A stretch of DNA of 64,000 nt, taken from positions 124,001 to 188,000 of the forward strand of contig NZ_JANZKW010000003.1 in the NCBI RefSeq assembly GCF_027257935.1, read 5' to 3'. Positions 55,729-63,473 of the stretch are shown piece by piece. The translations under genes were made by a program, and so were the position numbers. Each line of letters begins with the position of its first letter. The first letter of the stretch is position 1. The notes under the pieces were generated by a model that saw nothing but the letters and a program-made list of their open reading frames with translations, was not told where the DNA came from and ran no database searches. The stretch is from Chitinimonas sp. BJYL2 (GTDB taxonomy: Bacteria > Pseudomonadota > Gammaproteobacteria > Burkholderiales > Chitinimonadaceae).

Positions 55729-56346
55729 GTTTTTGAATTGATCACACATTTGCTCTCGGTCGTGATCCAGCAAGTAATTGTTGTGCTTCTGGTAGAGAAA
55801 TAGCAATTTTTCCAGACTGTTTCCTATTACATCCATTCCGCGATCATCGTAGGGGAAAGCGGCTAGCTCCGACTCTAAGTTGATAAAGTAAACCAAACAG
55901 CCCAGTTTGGGCCTAATAGAGCCCAAGTCTACTGCAAGTGCACACCATAGAAGTTTTGATAACTGATCTGGATTCGCATGGAACGCGATATTAATCCAAT
56001 AGCTCTCGCCATCTTCATCATCGTAGTCTCTGTCGTCATTCAGTTCTGCCCATATTTCTCGCTGAGTCGGAACCTTTAACTCAAGGGAATTAAGTTCTTT
56101 GGCAATACGCTTGAACTCTGCTCGACTGCCGCTGCTCCAGAAGCGTAGGCATACAGTGATTTTTGATTCGTCAGGGAAAATATCTCGGATTATTACTTGT
56201 GCCTTTTGCATGGCACACAAGAACATATCGATAAATGATCCATTCTCGGAAAGTTCAAATCTCAGGCCGTTTGGATAACTGTAGAACAAAGGCCTAAGAA
56301 ATAGCTTCCCATGAAAGGCTGTATGAATTTTGGTTTGCAGGGGCAC
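55723..56346 (-). CDS. cassette 16: DUF3885 domain protein
   Basis: 207 residues from a GTG. RPLFYSYPNGLRFEL near the N-terminus and AAFPYDDRGMDVIGNSLEKLLFLYQKHNNYLLDHDR near the C-terminus match DUF3885. Proteins of this family sit in toxin-immunity and antiphage neighbourhoods, but the function is unproven. The stop is formed within attC16. Confidence 0.75.
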   Translation of the reverse strand: MPLQTKIHTAFHGKLFLRPLFYSYPNGLRFELSENGSFIDMFLCAMQKAQVIIRDIFPDESKITVCLRFWSSGSRAEFKRIAKELNSLELKVPTQREIWAELNDDRDYDDEDGESYWINIAFHANPDQLSKLLWCALAVDLGSIRPKLGCLVYFINLESELAAFPYDDRGMDVIGNSLEKLLFLYQKHNNYLLDHDREQMCDQFKNL

Positions 56347-56352
56347 TGAAAC

Positions 56353-56448
56353 CTCTAACGTTGGAGGTAACGTGCAGCCGGAGCTGCGAAGCAGCGGAGG
56401 GAACCCAAAGCGCAGCTTTGGGCTGTCACGTTGACCGAAAGGTTAGGT
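56353..56448 (-). repeat. attC17 (type a)
   Basis: CTCTAAC to GTTAGGT. Standard type a. Confidence 0.92.
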
Positions 56449-56955
56449 ATCGAATTCAAGGCAATGTAGTCCTTGGATCTTAGCTAAGCCAATTATCGAA
56501 TCTGCCTTTTCCCTAGAGTTAAAGTACACAACATTTGTGTCATCCCAGGAGGCTGCATAGACGCAATCAAATTCCGGCAGTATGACCAATTGGCTAGGAG
56601 CGCGGCGAGGATCGAATTTGCATTGGGTTAAGAAACCATGTTTGTCCGCGTATTGTTTTATCACTAATTTTGACTTTCGTGGCCATCGGCCGCGATATCT
56701 AAGTGTATAAACTTCGGTCGATTCAAATATGGCTTGCCAGTGGGACAGAAATTTCCTGTCTCTGCTTTCTCTTTCCTTGCCGTCGTAACAATCAAGTAAA
56801 TGCCATTCGCTCTCGTCCCTGAGCCAGTGATCAAAGACCGATATCGCGACTCGATTCATGGAGTTCGGATCGTTCTCTTTAATTGCGCGCAGCTCAGGGA
56901 ACTGCAAATTTATTGCGTCTTGTTTCTCGGCGCTAACGGATTGCAACAATTTCAC
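56443..56955 (-). CDS. cassette 17: unknown 170-residue protein
   Basis: Soluble, mixed alpha/beta, Trp/Arg-rich, from a GTG start seven bases after the attC18 core. The stop TAA/TAG lies in attC17. No family recognised. Confidence 0.62.
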   Translation of the reverse strand: MKLLQSVSAEKQDAINLQFPELRAIKENDPNSMNRVAISVFDHWLRDESEWHLLDCYDGKERESRDRKFLSHWQAIFESTEVYTLRYRGRWPRKSKLVIKQYADKHGFLTQCKFDPRRAPSQLVILPEFDCVYAASWDDTNVVYFNSREKADSIIGLAKIQGLHCLEFDT

Positions 56956-56961
56956 AGAGAT

Positions 56962-57057
56962 ACCTAACGTTGGAAGTAACGGGCCGCCGGGGTGCCGAAG
57001 GCGCGCCGGGAACCCAAAGCGCAGCTTTGGGCGGTCCGGTTGACTGAAAGGTTAGAG
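56962..57057 (-). repeat. attC18 (type e)
   Basis: ACCTAAC to GTTAGAG. Apex GTGCC-GAA-GGCGC and GC-rich stem CCGCC/GGCGG, shared in style only with attC26. Confidence 0.9.
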
Positions 57058-57345
57058 CTCGACAATTTGAAGACTTGCTGGCCCATTTTTAACATTCCAA
57101 TTTCTAGCCATATTTACAACGTCTTCAAATGGTTCATTTCTATGGCTAGTGGTTGCGATAAATTTATTTGGGTAGTGCTCAGATTCTATGATTACCAGAT
57201 AGTCCATTGCCTCTTCCCATTGATCCGAAAACTCTCCCGCCGCACAGAATAGTGAAATGTCCTGTTTGCAAATGCGCAGAAGCATCGATTCGTACTCAAT
57301 GCTATATGGCATGTTTGTTCGGAGAATGACGATTGAGTTTGGCAA
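57052..57345 (-). CDS. cassette 18: conserved hypothetical, about 97 residues
   Basis: Starts at TTG 57345, or at ATG 57312 for an 86-residue protein. NMPYSIEYESMLLRICKQDISLFCAAGEF...WEEAMDYLVI, then TTSHRNEPFEDVVNMARNW, looks like a recurrent small family, perhaps DUF7684, which I cannot confirm. Soluble, no signal. Confidence 0.62.
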   Translation of the reverse strand: MPNSIVILRTNMPYSIEYESMLLRICKQDISLFCAAGEFSDQWEEAMDYLVIIESEHYPNKFIATTSHRNEPFEDVVNMARNWNVKNGPASLQIVEL

Positions 57346-57354
57346 AATCCAGAG

Positions 57355-57450
57355 CTCTAACGTTGGAGGTAACGTGCAGCCGGAGCTGCGAAGCAGCGGA
57401 GGGAACCCAAAGCGCAGCTTTGGGCTGTCACGTTGACCGAAAGGTTAAGC
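57355..57450 (-). repeat. attC19 (type a)
   Basis: CTCTAAC to GTTAAGC; the left core reads GCTTAAC on the minus strand, a rare variant matched by attC20. Confidence 0.91.
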
Positions 57451-57876
57451 ATTGGTAGCCATTATGGTAACCAAGCCAAGCGCTCCGTCATGGCAAAATT
57501 CATAATGAACCTGGTAGGCGTTAAAGTCGCCTTTTATCCAGTCATTACCCTCGGGCGCAGCTTCATAAGCAATGCCCATTCGCTTAAATCCTTCTGTAGC
57601 AGCTTCGAATGAATTAAAACAGGGCACACCTTCGATTCCTGATGCAACGGAGTTGAAGCTATGACGGGGTGAGGCGTACATAAATATTGTATCTAAGACT
57701 TGCCTCTCGTTGAATCGTAGCTCGAAACCAGCATCAGCTGATGATGCCCAATACAGATCAGGGCTATTTTCTCGGAACCTATCAAAATCATATACGACAG
57801 TGATGTTGTAATCTTCGAGCACCTCAATAACTTCATCGCTTTTCAGGGCTAGATTGAGCAAATAGAGTAGGTTCAT
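57445..57876 (-). CDS. cassette 19: unknown acidic 143-residue protein
   Basis: Soluble, acidic (ALKSDEVIEVLEDYNITVVYDFDRFRENS), then ELRFNERQVLDTIFMYASP and WIKGDFNAYQVHYEF. The style resembles immunity-type proteins, but no family is certain. The stop lies in attC19. Confidence 0.62.
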   Translation of the reverse strand: MNLLYLLNLALKSDEVIEVLEDYNITVVYDFDRFRENSPDLYWASSADAGFELRFNERQVLDTIFMYASPRHSFNSVASGIEGVPCFNSFEAATEGFKRMGIAYEAAPEGNDWIKGDFNAYQVHYEFCHDGALGLVTIMATNA

Positions 57877-57881
57877 TCGAT

Positions 57882-57977
57882 GCTTAACGTTGGAAGTAAC
57901 CTGCTGCCGGAGTTGCGCAGCAACGGAGGGAACCCAAAGCGCAGCTTTGGGCAGTCAGGTTGACTGAAAGGTTAGCC
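57882..57977 (-). repeat. attC20 (type d)
   Basis: GCTTAAC to GTTAGCC. First apical hairpin GTTGC-GCA-GCAAC. Confidence 0.92.
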
Positions 57978-57983
57978 GCCATG

Positions 57984-58556
57984 CTAGAAGAGCTGCGTAC
58001 TCGGGAATTGCCGCGGCCATTGTCCATTGAGTAAAAGCCATTGGCGTGAAATGGGCTTTGGATGACCTTCAAACTCATCGTCGATGGCGAGACGTAATGA
58101 CTTAGAGGCAAGTGTTAGTTCATCTGTTGGAAAAGCGAATAGACACTCTTGATTTGGGGCGACTGCCGCGAAATCGGTACACCCAAATTGATGGTTTAGT
58201 GCCCCATAAAACCCCCCGAGGATTAACCCCGCGGCGGGCGCCATCCAATTTCCACGGGCGTACCCAATTTGCACACCATCAAGCAGCGTGGCCGATCCAA
58301 TGTCGAACTCTTCTCGTTCCCAGGCTTTTGTAAGATTTTGGGTCGCAATATCAAATGCTTCTTCCTCACTTACATTTAGGGCATCAAGGTCTGCGGGGCG
58401 CGCATTCATTACGGCACCATTTGCGTCAAAGACGAGAGTGACATGAACGTCGTCCGAGATTCGCCAAGAGATGAGGGAGTTGACGCCGATATTTTCAACC
58501 CAGCTAGATGGCACTACATATGGAAAGAGGAGATCAAGTGATTTCATTGAGCACAT
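57984..58556 (-). CDS. cassette 20: unknown 190-residue protein
   Basis: Soluble alpha/beta protein from the ATG at 58556, or three codons later. Segments VHVTLVFDANGAVMNARPADLDAL and DFAAVAPNQECLFAFPTDE could fit a DUF1444-like fold, but this is weak. No signal peptide. Confidence 0.58.
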   Translation of the reverse strand: MCSMKSLDLLFPYVVPSSWVENIGVNSLISWRISDDVHVTLVFDANGAVMNARPADLDALNVSEEEAFDIATQNLTKAWEREEFDIGSATLLDGVQIGYARGNWMAPAAGLILGGFYGALNHQFGCTDFAAVAPNQECLFAFPTDELTLASKSLRLAIDDEFEGHPKPISRQWLLLNGQWPRQFPSTQLF

Positions 58557-58577
58557 GGTTCCGAGTTGATGATTGGC

Positions 58578-58673
58578 GGCTAACGTTGGAGGTAACGTGC
58601 GGCCGGAATGCCGCAGGCATGGAGGGAACCCAAAGCGCAGCTTTGGGCCGTCACGTTGACCGAAAGGTTAGGT
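58578..58673 (-). repeat. attC21 (type b)
   Basis: GGCTAAC to GTTAGGT. First apical hairpin ATGCC-GCA-GGCAT. Confidence 0.92.
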
Positions 58674-58970
58674 TTATTTAACCAATTTAACTTTTGCATT
58701 TTTGTATGCAACTAAAAGAGAGAGTAGCCAGCCTAGTGTGATGAGAAAATTTACTAGGCTAGTGAAGAACCCCATACCGGTGCTTGCCAAGAATAACGAA
58801 GAGATTACTAAAGCTGCTGATAGGGCCGTAAGTAATAAATACGTGTTGAAGGTACTGACTGTCACAGCCGAGCGTGTTAGCAGTTTAAACAGTGCATAGG
58901 CTAACAGCGCAAAGTTGAGCGCTGTAAGTGCGACTGTGACTGCAAGAAATATTGGCACTAAACCGTCCAT
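58674..58970 (-). CDS. cassette 21: three-TM membrane protein
   Basis: 98 residues from the ATG at 58970; a TTG six codons upstream is possible. Three TM helices (about 5-27, 39-62 and 70-88) and a basic tail KNAKVKLVK. No family recognised. Confidence 0.66.
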   Translation of the reverse strand: MDGLVPIFLAVTVALTALNFALLAYALFKLLTRSAVTVSTFNTYLLLTALSAALVISSLFLASTGMGFFTSLVNFLITLGWLLSLLVAYKNAKVKLVK

Positions 58971-58991
58971 TGGTGATGCGCGTTCCAATAA

Positions 58992-59087
58992 ACCTAACGT
59001 TGGGAGTAACCTGCCGCCGGAATGCCGGAGGCATGGAGGGAACCCAAAGCGCAGCTTTGGGCGGTCAGGTTGACTGAAAGGTTAGCC
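58992..59087 (-). repeat. attC22 (type c)
   Basis: ACCTAAC to GTTAGCC. Spacer TTGGGAG in place of TTGGAAG; first apical hairpin ATGCC-GGA-GGCAT. Confidence 0.92.
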
Positions 59088-59597
59088 ATCTATCGATATG
59101 GATTCAATGCTTTTCAATAGTTCATCCTTAATTAAAGGGAACTCACTCTTTGTGGAGTTGAAGTTAAATATTAGTGACCCGTTTCTGTAGGGAGTAATGA
59201 GCATAATATTGTGAATATCCGTATCAATTGCTCGCGAGGTAAGTTCAAGCCTTATCCAGTCCCTATTCTTTAGGCGCACAATGGATCGATCTCTCCATTC
59301 AATGCCTGGGATTATGCGGTTGAATATGTGCTCGAATGCATCTTTTGCTTCATTGAGCTTGTCAGGTGGTAGTGAGTTGATTTTTATGTCATAGGCTATG
59401 CTCGTCGTTCTCCGAGTGTTGCCAATGGCAAAGCGAGGGGCTCTATTGGATGGATATTTTAAAGCAAGCTCACTCGGAGAAAGCGTTGTAAAGCCGCTGG
59501 GAGCATCAAAAGAGACCCCAGAATCCGGCAGGGATATGATCTCGGCATCAGCAAAAGACGAGAGCGTGCATAAGAGGAAAAGAATGAGTGATTTCAT
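59082..59597 (-). CDS. cassette 22: secreted 171-residue protein
   Basis: From the ATG at 59597; the upstream part of the open frame is attC23. Signal peptide about 1-19 (MKSLILFLLCTLSSFADAE). The mature domain ISLPDSGVSFDAPSGFTTLSP...IMLITPYRNGSLIFNFNSTKSEFP resembles small periplasmic PsbP/DUF1795-like folds, which I cannot confirm. Confidence 0.65.
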   Translation of the reverse strand: MKSLILFLLCTLSSFADAEIISLPDSGVSFDAPSGFTTLSPSELALKYPSNRAPRFAIGNTRRTTSIAYDIKINSLPPDKLNEAKDAFEHIFNRIIPGIEWRDRSIVRLKNRDWIRLELTSRAIDTDIHNIMLITPYRNGSLIFNFNSTKSEFPLIKDELLKSIESISIDG

Positions 59598-59623
59598 ATA
59601 TGAGAACGCAGGTGTCAAAAGAT

Positions 59624-59719
59624 GGCTAACGTTGGAAGTAACCTGCCGCCGGAATGCCGGAGGCATGGAGGGAACCCAAAGCGCAGCTTTGGGCGGTCAG
59701 GTTGACTGAAAGGTTAGAG
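59624..59719 (-). repeat. attC23 (type c)
   Basis: GGCTAAC to GTTAGAG. First apical hairpin ATGCC-GGA-GGCAT. Confidence 0.92.
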
Positions 59720-59739
59720 CCGCATTTATTTATGATTAC

Positions 59740-60102
59740 CTAGGCACCTTTATATGCGTAGGAAAAATTAATGGGTGGTGACGTAACCGAGATATAAACG
59801 AATGGGCTGCTTCCAGAGTTAGTGAACCCGTGCATATCTCCGTCAGCAAACCTAACAACCTGACCTTCGTGAATTTCCAAGGTGTTTTCGCTTTCTAGCA
59901 GCAATGTGCCACTGCCGGAGATGGCGATCCAGATTTGCTCAGATGATTCGTGAAGATGCCGGGGTTGAGTGTGACCCGGCTCAACGACCACTCTGGTGAT
60001 GGTTACACGCTCAGAAAGAGAGTTGTGTGGAGAGAGAAGTTGAGTAGATGTGACGCCAGGATTAGCGAGCACCTTGAACTGCTGATCAGTGAGAAATTCC
60101 AT
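59740..60102 (-). CDS. cassette 23: cupin-domain protein
   Basis: 120 residues forming one small cupin barrel. PGHTQPRHLHESSEQIWIAISGSGTLLLE is cupin motif 1 (His, His, Glu metal ligands) and FADGDMHGFTNSGSSPFVYI is motif 2 (His). It is probably a metal-binding enzyme or sugar-binding regulator; the substrate is unknown. Confidence 0.85.
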   Translation of the reverse strand: MEFLTDQQFKVLANPGVTSTQLLSPHNSLSERVTITRVVVEPGHTQPRHLHESSEQIWIAISGSGTLLLESENTLEIHEGQVVRFADGDMHGFTNSGSSPFVYISVTSPPINFSYAYKGA

Positions 60103-60117
60103 GGGCGAGAACAGAGG

Positions 60118-60213
60118 CTCTAACGTTGGAGGTAACGTGCGGCCGGAATGCCGCAGGCATGGAGGGAACCCAAAGCGTAGCTTTGGGCCGTCACGTTGAC
60201 CGAAAGGTTAGAG
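60118..60213 (-). repeat. attC24 (type b)
   Basis: CTCTAAC to GTTAGAG. The second hairpin loop is GTA (CCCAAAGCGTAGCTTTGGG). Confidence 0.92.
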
Positions 60214-60222
60214 CCCTGAAAG

Positions 60223-60555
60223 TTAAATGAGAAATGCATTTACGAACTGCTCGCCGCTGTATGAAATGCCAAGCGCAGAAAATTCATTGCCGCATATTTT
60301 GCACTTGAGTGATTCAGGTACCTTTCGATAGCCAGAAGGTTCTTGAAAATTTAGTGGGGCTAGCAATTCTTCCATTGATTTATTTAGATGAAAAATTTGG
60401 CCAAGATCTAGGCGATATAAGTTGCCCGTGGAATTGCCAACGTAAGTTGCAAAGTCACCACCGGGCCCGCTTTCAAACATGAGAAAGTCTGTCGGCAATC
60501 TGCATCTTGGGCAATTGGACTGACAGTTTGAAGCTGGTACGCGGGTAGTGTGCAT
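60223..60555 (-). CDS. cassette 24: zinc-ribbon protein
   Basis: 110 residues. CPRCRLPTDF near the N-terminus and CKICGNEF near the C-terminus form two CxxC pairs likely binding one zinc. No family recognised. Confidence 0.66.
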   Translation of the reverse strand: MHTTRVPASNCQSNCPRCRLPTDFLMFESGPGGDFATYVGNSTGNLYRLDLGQIFHLNKSMEELLAPLNFQEPSGYRKVPESLKCKICGNEFSALGISYSGEQFVNAFLI

Positions 60556-60558
60556 GGG

Positions 60559-60654
60559 CTCTAACGTTGGAAGTAACCTGCCGCCGGAATGCCGGAGGCA
60601 TGGAGGGAACCCAAAGCGCAGCTTTGGGCGGTCAGGTTGACTGAAAGGTTAGGC
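60559..60654 (-). repeat. attC25 (type c)
   Basis: CTCTAAC to GTTAGGC. First apical hairpin ATGCC-GGA-GGCAT. Confidence 0.92.
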
Positions 60655-60659
60655 ACGGA

Positions 60660-61274
60660 TTATGGGGCTGGCCAAACATTGGAAAAATCAATGTGCACTT
60701 TAACTGCTCGTTCAAAGTCCATTATCTGCCTAGCGCAGTCCTGTTTCCCCCACCAGCGATCAATAGGAAAAATGTTAATTGAATCGCGATAGTGATAACT
60801 ATCAATGCCGATCTTCTGATCTGCATTGACCGGGGCAAGAACGCAAGCTAGTCCTAAGGCATATATTACTGTCTCGGGCAGGGTCATATATTGATGCTCA
60901 ATATCAATTTCGAATTGGTGTATACCTTCTGCGATTTTGATAACTATCTCGTATCCATCGGGCAACTCATCCCCGTGTGCCAGAGTGCATCGAATTTTTT
61001 CATAAATTATGTCTTCAAATTTTACACCAACGACACCCTTGCTATTTTTGAAGGGAAAGTTTGTTTCTCTTAGATTTATGCCGCCAAACATCAACTCAAT
61101 TATATCGATATTGTCAGTGATGAATTGCTTGAAACGTCGTCCTGTTTGGGGAATGTCCGGATACGATCTTTTGGCTGTGCCATCCACAGCCAAACATGCG
61201 AATAACATGGCCTTATCCAGCTCTCTTGCATCACTGGCATCCAAAGATGATTTGATGTGCGCGGCAATTTTCAT
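60660..61274 (-). CDS. cassette 25: unknown 204-residue protein
   Basis: Mostly helical, soluble. AMLFACLAVDGTAKRSYPD and CTLAHGDELPDGYEI are notable; this arrangement (DxTxxxxxP then HGD) occurs in small hypothetical proteins of mobile regions. No family name is certain. Confidence 0.66.
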   Translation of the reverse strand: MKIAAHIKSSLDASDARELDKAMLFACLAVDGTAKRSYPDIPQTGRRFKQFITDNIDIIELMFGGINLRETNFPFKNSKGVVGVKFEDIIYEKIRCTLAHGDELPDGYEIVIKIAEGIHQFEIDIEHQYMTLPETVIYALGLACVLAPVNADQKIGIDSYHYRDSINIFPIDRWWGKQDCARQIMDFERAVKVHIDFSNVWPAP

Positions 61275-61278
61275 GAGT

Positions 61279-61374
61279 GCCTAACGTTGGTAGTAACGGG
61301 CCGCCGGTGACGCGAAGCGGCGCCGGGAACCCAAAGCGCAGCTTTGGGCGGTCCGGTTGACTGCAGTGTTAGGC
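61279..61374 (-). repeat. attC26 (type e, divergent)
   Basis: GCCTAAC to GTTAGGC, spacer TTGGTAG and a basal ACTGCAGTGTTAG that matches attC7's GCAGTGTTCG. The first apical hairpin is degenerate. Confidence 0.88.
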
Positions 61375-61754
61375 TGGCGGCGAAACCCCTGCAGGTCATT
61401 CTGGCGACGATGGTTGAGCATAGCCCGTTCGGACGCTGCCGTGTGTGCAGCACTGACCGTTCCCGACTGCCGCATCCCAAAGCTGCGATGCTTTGCGACG
61501 CCAAGCCGAAGCGCGGTTCTGACGAAGTGCGAACGGTTCAGGATTTGGCTCAACACAAGCCTGACAAACTGAATAAACCTGGCGGCCGTAATTTGAAGCG
61601 GCGTTCTTACGGAGAAGTGCTGTTTCCGGTTTTGGATCAGCGCAAAACCATCAGATTTAAATAAACCAGCAACGCCAATTAAAACCGCCTCAAACGGCAC
61701 CGATGCGGTTTCCGTTAGCGACAGTTTGAAAGTGAGCGATTGCAAGGTTGGCAC
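61281..61754 (-). CDS. cassette 26: possible 157-residue protein reading into its attC
   Basis: A GTG start four bases after the attC27 core opens a frame across the whole cassette that ends inside attC26; the last 30 or so residues are attC-coded. The first 127 residues show no recognised domain. Base composition is higher in GC than in neighbouring cassettes. A shorter plus-strand frame (61,344-61,664) overlaps it. Either, or neither, may be expressed. Confidence 0.38.
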   Translation of the reverse strand: MPTLQSLTFKLSLTETASVPFEAVLIGVAGLFKSDGFALIQNRKQHFSVRTPLQITAARFIQFVRLVLSQILNRSHFVRTALRLGVAKHRSFGMRQSGTVSAAHTAASERAMLNHRRQNDLQGFRRQPNTAVNRTAQSCALGSRRRFASPAARYYQR

Positions 61755-61756
61755 CA

Positions 61757-61852
61757 GCCTAACGTTGGAGGTAACGTGCAGCCGGAGCTGCGGAGCAGCG
61801 GAGGGAACCCAAAGCGCAGCTTTGGGCTGTCACGTTGACCGAAAGGTTAGGC
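61757..61852 (-). repeat. attC27 (type a)
   Basis: GCCTAAC to GTTAGGC. First apical hairpin GCTGC-GGA-GCAGC. Confidence 0.92.
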
Positions 61853-61855
61853 GCT

Positions 61856-62875
61856 CTATTTCTTGGTGGTTCGCCTTGTGGTGCGTATTTCAATTGGCTC
61901 AGGATCGTGTATGTCTTCTGGTGAAAAAGAGTATCGCTCTTTAAGGTCATCAAAGTCTTTTCTTCCGAGAGCTTCATGCTGCACCATGAATTTATCGGTA
62001 AAATCGTCGCCGGCATGACATAACTTTAAGAATGACTCTAAAGTGTCTGCTTTCTGAAATGCACTGTATATTTCTGCGGCATTCGCCTCTAGGTTGGCTT
62101 CCCTGACAATGTAATTAATCATCGGCTCCAAATAAAATCTCTTTAACTTATATGAGGCTATTCTGTTGTGTTGCTTTGAAATGATTTGACTGGACTCATC
62201 CGGCGCAACAGATTTCAGAATGGTTTCGGTATATTCCCTTAGGGCTTTGTTTACGCTTTCGAGCTCCCCAATCTGTGCGGATAGATTGGACATGGTTGTT
62301 TCTTGACTCTTCCTTGAAAGGAAGTCGGCAAATAATCCGGCCCATTGGTCTTTAAGCCAGTTTGATATTTCGTCTAAATTTTCGAAGCCCCTTACAAAGT
62401 TATTGCGCTTTTGTCCGATTATTTCTTCAAGTAAGGTGAATATGTTAATGCTATCGACGTGCGCCCACTTTATGCTGGTGTTGTCTCGATTTGCTTTGTA
62501 GGTGTTAAATTCGGCGAGAACATTTTTCTCTACGAAGATAAATATTGGAATGTCTCTGTCGCGCGCTGCTATATATTCCTTTTTTGTTATGGAGTTGTAT
62601 TGTTCGTATATTTTGTCTGTTTCTTTGTCCGGCACTTTTATTTCTGTTGATGCGGCACTTCCATAGCGACCACCAATGATGAGTACCAGCATGTGGCAAG
62701 TTGTGATTTCACTGTAGCAAGACTCATCTATCGAGTGGTCATGTCTAAATGGTATGTCACCACTCTCAAAAAGTACGGAATCGTACCCTAAAGATTCGAT
62801 AAATATCTCAAGATGCTTTCTCGCATGCTTGAGGTCGTAATACGTAGAGCTGATAAATATTCTAGGTTTAGCCAT
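61856..62875 (-). CDS. cassette 27: DUF4062 domain protein
   Basis: 339 residues, the largest cassette product, with AAGGAGG upstream of the ATG. The N-terminal DUF4062 domain (about 1-130) begins KPRIFISSTYYDLKHARKHLEIFIESLGY, then LFESGDIPF and CHMLVLIIGGRYGS. A coiled-coil-like middle (about 190-225) and helical C-terminus follow. DUF4062 domains have a TIR/SIR2-like Rossmann appearance and occur in antiphage NTPases. This protein lacks an NTPase, so a defence role is only a hypothesis. Confidence 0.8.
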   Translation of the reverse strand: MAKPRIFISSTYYDLKHARKHLEIFIESLGYDSVLFESGDIPFRHDHSIDESCYSEITTCHMLVLIIGGRYGSAASTEIKVPDKETDKIYEQYNSITKKEYIAARDRDIPIFIFVEKNVLAEFNTYKANRDNTSIKWAHVDSINIFTLLEEIIGQKRNNFVRGFENLDEISNWLKDQWAGLFADFLSRKSQETTMSNLSAQIGELESVNKALREYTETILKSVAPDESSQIISKQHNRIASYKLKRFYLEPMINYIVREANLEANAAEIYSAFQKADTLESFLKLCHAGDDFTDKFMVQHEALGRKDFDDLKERYSFSPEDIHDPEPIEIRTTRRTTKK

Positions 62876-62922
62876 GATGTCCTCCTTGAGTGAATTCTAA
62901 GTTGTTCCCTGAGCTTAATTGC

Positions 62923-63018
62923 GCCTAACGTTGGAGGTAACGTGCGGCCGGAACGCCGCAGGCGTGGAGGGAACCCAAAGCGTAGCTTTGGGCCGTCACG
63001 TTGACCGAAAGGTTAGGC
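62923..63018 (-). repeat. attC28 (type b)
   Basis: GCCTAAC to GTTAGGC. First apical hairpin ACGCC-GCA-GGCGT; second loop GTA as in attC24. Confidence 0.92.
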
Positions 63019-63339
63019 AATTTTCCACCCCACGAATTGCTCAATGTCTTCTACGGCAGTAAGTGATTGTGCTTGGACATACGCTGAAGAGTCCTTGAGG
63101 CCAGACTTTACCAATGTCTCTACCGGATCTTTGGGGAGGCGGTTAAAGCGGCGTGCGATGTGGCCAAAGCCGAGTAGAGCGTTGCCACGAACATTAGCAT
63201 CAGGATGCTTTGCGAGAATTGAACAAACTTCAATAGCCTCATCAATGTTGGCCTCATTGAGAGAAATGGCAACAACCAAATGAAGCAATTCGTTTGGTTG
63301 ATTGCGATTCAATGCAGCTAGGGTTGAGTCTGATGCCAT
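63013..63339 (-). CDS. cassette 28: HEAT-repeat-like protein (array-proximal)
   Basis: 108 residues, all alpha. Repeats such as ILAKHPDANVRGNALLGFGHIARRF and SGLKDSSAYVQAQSLTAVEDI have HEAT-like spacing. By orientation this is the most recently inserted position if the missing attI lay to the right. Stop inside attC28. Confidence 0.7.
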   Translation of the reverse strand: MASDSTLAALNRNQPNELLHLVVAISLNEANIDEAIEVCSILAKHPDANVRGNALLGFGHIARRFNRLPKDPVETLVKSGLKDSSAYVQAQSLTAVEDIEQFVGWKIA

Positions 63340-63349
63340 GCCAAAGATT

Positions 63350-63473
63350 GCCTAACGTTAAGTAGACGTCCTATTTGACGTGATTAATCACGTCATTGTG
63401 ACGCATAAAATGAATGACTGTTTCTGTAGGGCTTTGATTTAAAAGGATGTATCGTTTCGTGGGCGCGTTAGAC
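63350..63473 (-). other. candidate attI or divergent terminal attC
   Basis: On the minus strand the segment starts GTCTAAC and ends TTAACGTTAGGC, the insertion core of the first cassette. Short matching arms (GATACATCC and the complement of GGACGTCTAC) sit inside the cores. It has none of the usual attC apex and holds a 20-bp palindrome. It could be the attI point of a lost integron platform or an unrelated long attC. Confidence 0.45.
63376..63395. repeat. perfect 20-bp palindrome
   Basis: TGACGTGATTAATCACGTCA reads the same on both strands. It lies 20 bases from the insertion core and could be an operator or part of a recombination site. Confidence 0.7.

Larger units (their letters stand above)
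47738..63356 (-). other. integrase-less attC gene cassette array (28 cassettes)
   Basis: 28 attC sites spaced 400-1,150 bases apart, all in the same orientation on the minus strand, each separating one small gene. On the minus strand each site begins RYYTAAC and ends GTTRGRY (typically GTTAGGC), has unpaired spacers, extra-helical bases and a folded imperfect stem. No intI gene is in the window. The sequence homogeneity of the sites resembles large sedentary chromosomal integrons. Confidence 0.92.

Noticed and set aside
47738-63018. CRISPR array or REP-type dispersed repeats
   Set aside because: The repeated units are about 96 bp, 400-1,150 bp apart, separate whole genes, and have the R/L core structure of attC sites, so they are neither CRISPR repeats nor REP elements.
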